Positions 6,836-7,185 of a stretch of DNA of 7,185 nt are shown piece after piece. Positions within the stretch are counted from its first letter, which is position 1; each line of letters starts with the position of its first letter. The stretch spans positions 24,474 through 31,658 of the forward strand of contig PAWP01000003.1 in the NCBI GenBank assembly GCA_002714125.1, written 5' to 3'. Position numbers and translations under genes: made by a program. The stretch comes from Gammaproteobacteria bacterium (GTDB lineage Bacteria; Pseudomonadota; Gammaproteobacteria; Pseudomonadales; Azotimanducaceae_A). Under the pieces are notes generated by a model. The model saw only the letters and a program-made list of their open reading frames with translations, made no database searches and had not been told where the DNA came from.

Positions 6836-6943
6836 TCAGCACTGATCGCGTGGCATGCCCTCATCGATCAGTGAGACGCAGGTTTCCGGCTGCCCGCCGC
6901 AGCAATCTTCGGTAAGAAACCTGAGTAATGGGGTGATTTTGCG
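6836..6943 (-). pseudogene. arsR: ArsR-type arsenic repressor, C-terminal remnant
   Basis: The minus-strand frame ending at the TGA at 6836-6838 reads ITPLLRFLTEDCCGGQPETC followed by VSLIDEGMPRDQC. A vicinal Cys pair and a third Cys close to the C-terminus (CC-x6-C) is the arsenite-sensing tail found in some ArsR repressors (AfArsR of Acidithiobacillus ferrooxidans has a comparable CC-x5-C tail). The position directly ahead of acr3 supports the call. Upstream the same frame stays open to about 7060, but has no usable ATG or GTG start and does not read as a winged helix. One short match, HHLKAL around 6990-7010, resembles the end of an ArsR recognition helix, yet it is too close to the Cys pair for a normal repressor. 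I read it as a deleted or scrambled arsR. A sequencing or assembly error remains possible. Confidence 0.6.
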
Positions 6944-7185
6944 GGAATGCGGAGTACTGTTTTTAGAGAATAAGAAAACTGTCCTAGGACGGCTTAAGGC
7001 TTTCAAATGGTGGGGGCGGCGTCTACCGAACAGAATATCTAACCAACCGATTATTATGGATTAGTTTTTTGCGTGAGAATAGTTGCCCCCAGACGCATCA
7101 CTTACTTTAGCCGCCACTTTATGAGTACCCTGGTCAAAACAGACTCGTCAGCGAATAGCGCCCTATTGCCCCCTAGATGTAAGTT
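6944..7185. other. AT-richer region upstream of the arsR remnant, no recognisable gene
   Basis: Frames on both strands are short and show no family motif. At 6981-6990 there is a perfect 10-base palindrome, GTCCTAGGAC. A minus-strand frame open from the window edge ends at a TAA near 7100 after 27 codons (NLHLGGNRALFADES and onward), and a plus-strand ATG at 7121 stays open for 21 codons to the edge without a ribosome binding site. Either could be an edge fragment, but I recognise neither. Confidence 0.5.
6981..6990. repeat. Perfect 10-base palindrome upstream of arsR remnant/acr3
   Basis: GTCCTAGGAC is identical to its reverse complement. Its location upstream of an arsenic efflux gene would suit an operator, but it lies where the arsR coding sequence should be and does not resemble an ArsR operator that I can name. 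A chance palindrome is quite possible. Confidence 0.3.

Noticed and set aside
7121..7185. Plus-strand ATG open to the right edge
   Set aside because: Only 21 codons are visible, without a ribosome binding site or recognisable sequence.
1..7185. CRISPR array, transposon ends or phage defence genes
   Set aside because: No regularly spaced repeats, transposase or integrase frames, or defence-family motifs were found on either strand.

Overview
The window looks like part of a moderately GC-rich bacterial chromosome. The gene families (an N-acyl-D-amino-acid deacylase-type amidohydrolase, an exported DUF3604/PHP protein, a membrane-anchored parvulin-type isomerase, a type I sulfatase remnant, an SsuD-like flavin monooxygenase remnant and an Acr3 arsenite pump) are a mix I associate with free-living, probably marine, Gammaproteobacteria. 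That assignment is an inference from gene content only. There is no rRNA, tRNA, CRISPR array, integrase or recognisable insertion sequence.

Layout: (1) 1-212, minus strand, N-terminus of an amidohydrolase running off the left edge. (2) 213-503, divergent intergenic region with a GC-rich hairpin. (3) 504-2465, plus strand, a complete secreted DUF3604 protein, the only intact plus-strand gene. (4) 2498-3385, minus strand, a parvulin-like peptidyl-prolyl isomerase tail-to-tail with DUF3604. (5) 3415-3867, minus strand, the C-terminal third or so of a sulfatase, with no catalytic domain. (6) 3868-4249, non-coding, with an orphan terminator-like hairpin, a short tandem repeat and a second hairpin. 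(7) 4250-5311, minus strand, an alpha/beta hydrolase with an intact catalytic triad, resembling platelet-activating-factor acetylhydrolase/dienelactone hydrolase relatives. (8) 5356-5565, minus strand, a C-terminal relic of an alkanesulfonate-monooxygenase-like (LLM) enzyme with an internal stop. (9) 5639-6820, minus strand, a complete Acr3 arsenite efflux permease. (10) 6836-6943, minus strand, an ArsR-type C-terminal tail with a vicinal cysteine pair, without a recognisable DNA-binding domain in the same frame. (11) 6944-7185, AT-richer, without a recognisable gene.

How the genes relate: acr3 sits 15 bases behind the ArsR tail, the standard order of an arsenic resistance operon, but the repressor appears to be broken, so the pump may be unregulated or controlled elsewhere. 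DUF3604 and the parvulin-like isomerase are, from memory, recurring neighbours in marine Gammaproteobacteria, often with a HupE/UreJ-type membrane protein that is absent here. The most striking property of the window is decay: three unrelated minus-strand genes (sulfatase, LLM oxygenase, arsR) each survive only as a C-terminal piece. I see no convincing new defence or mobile system.
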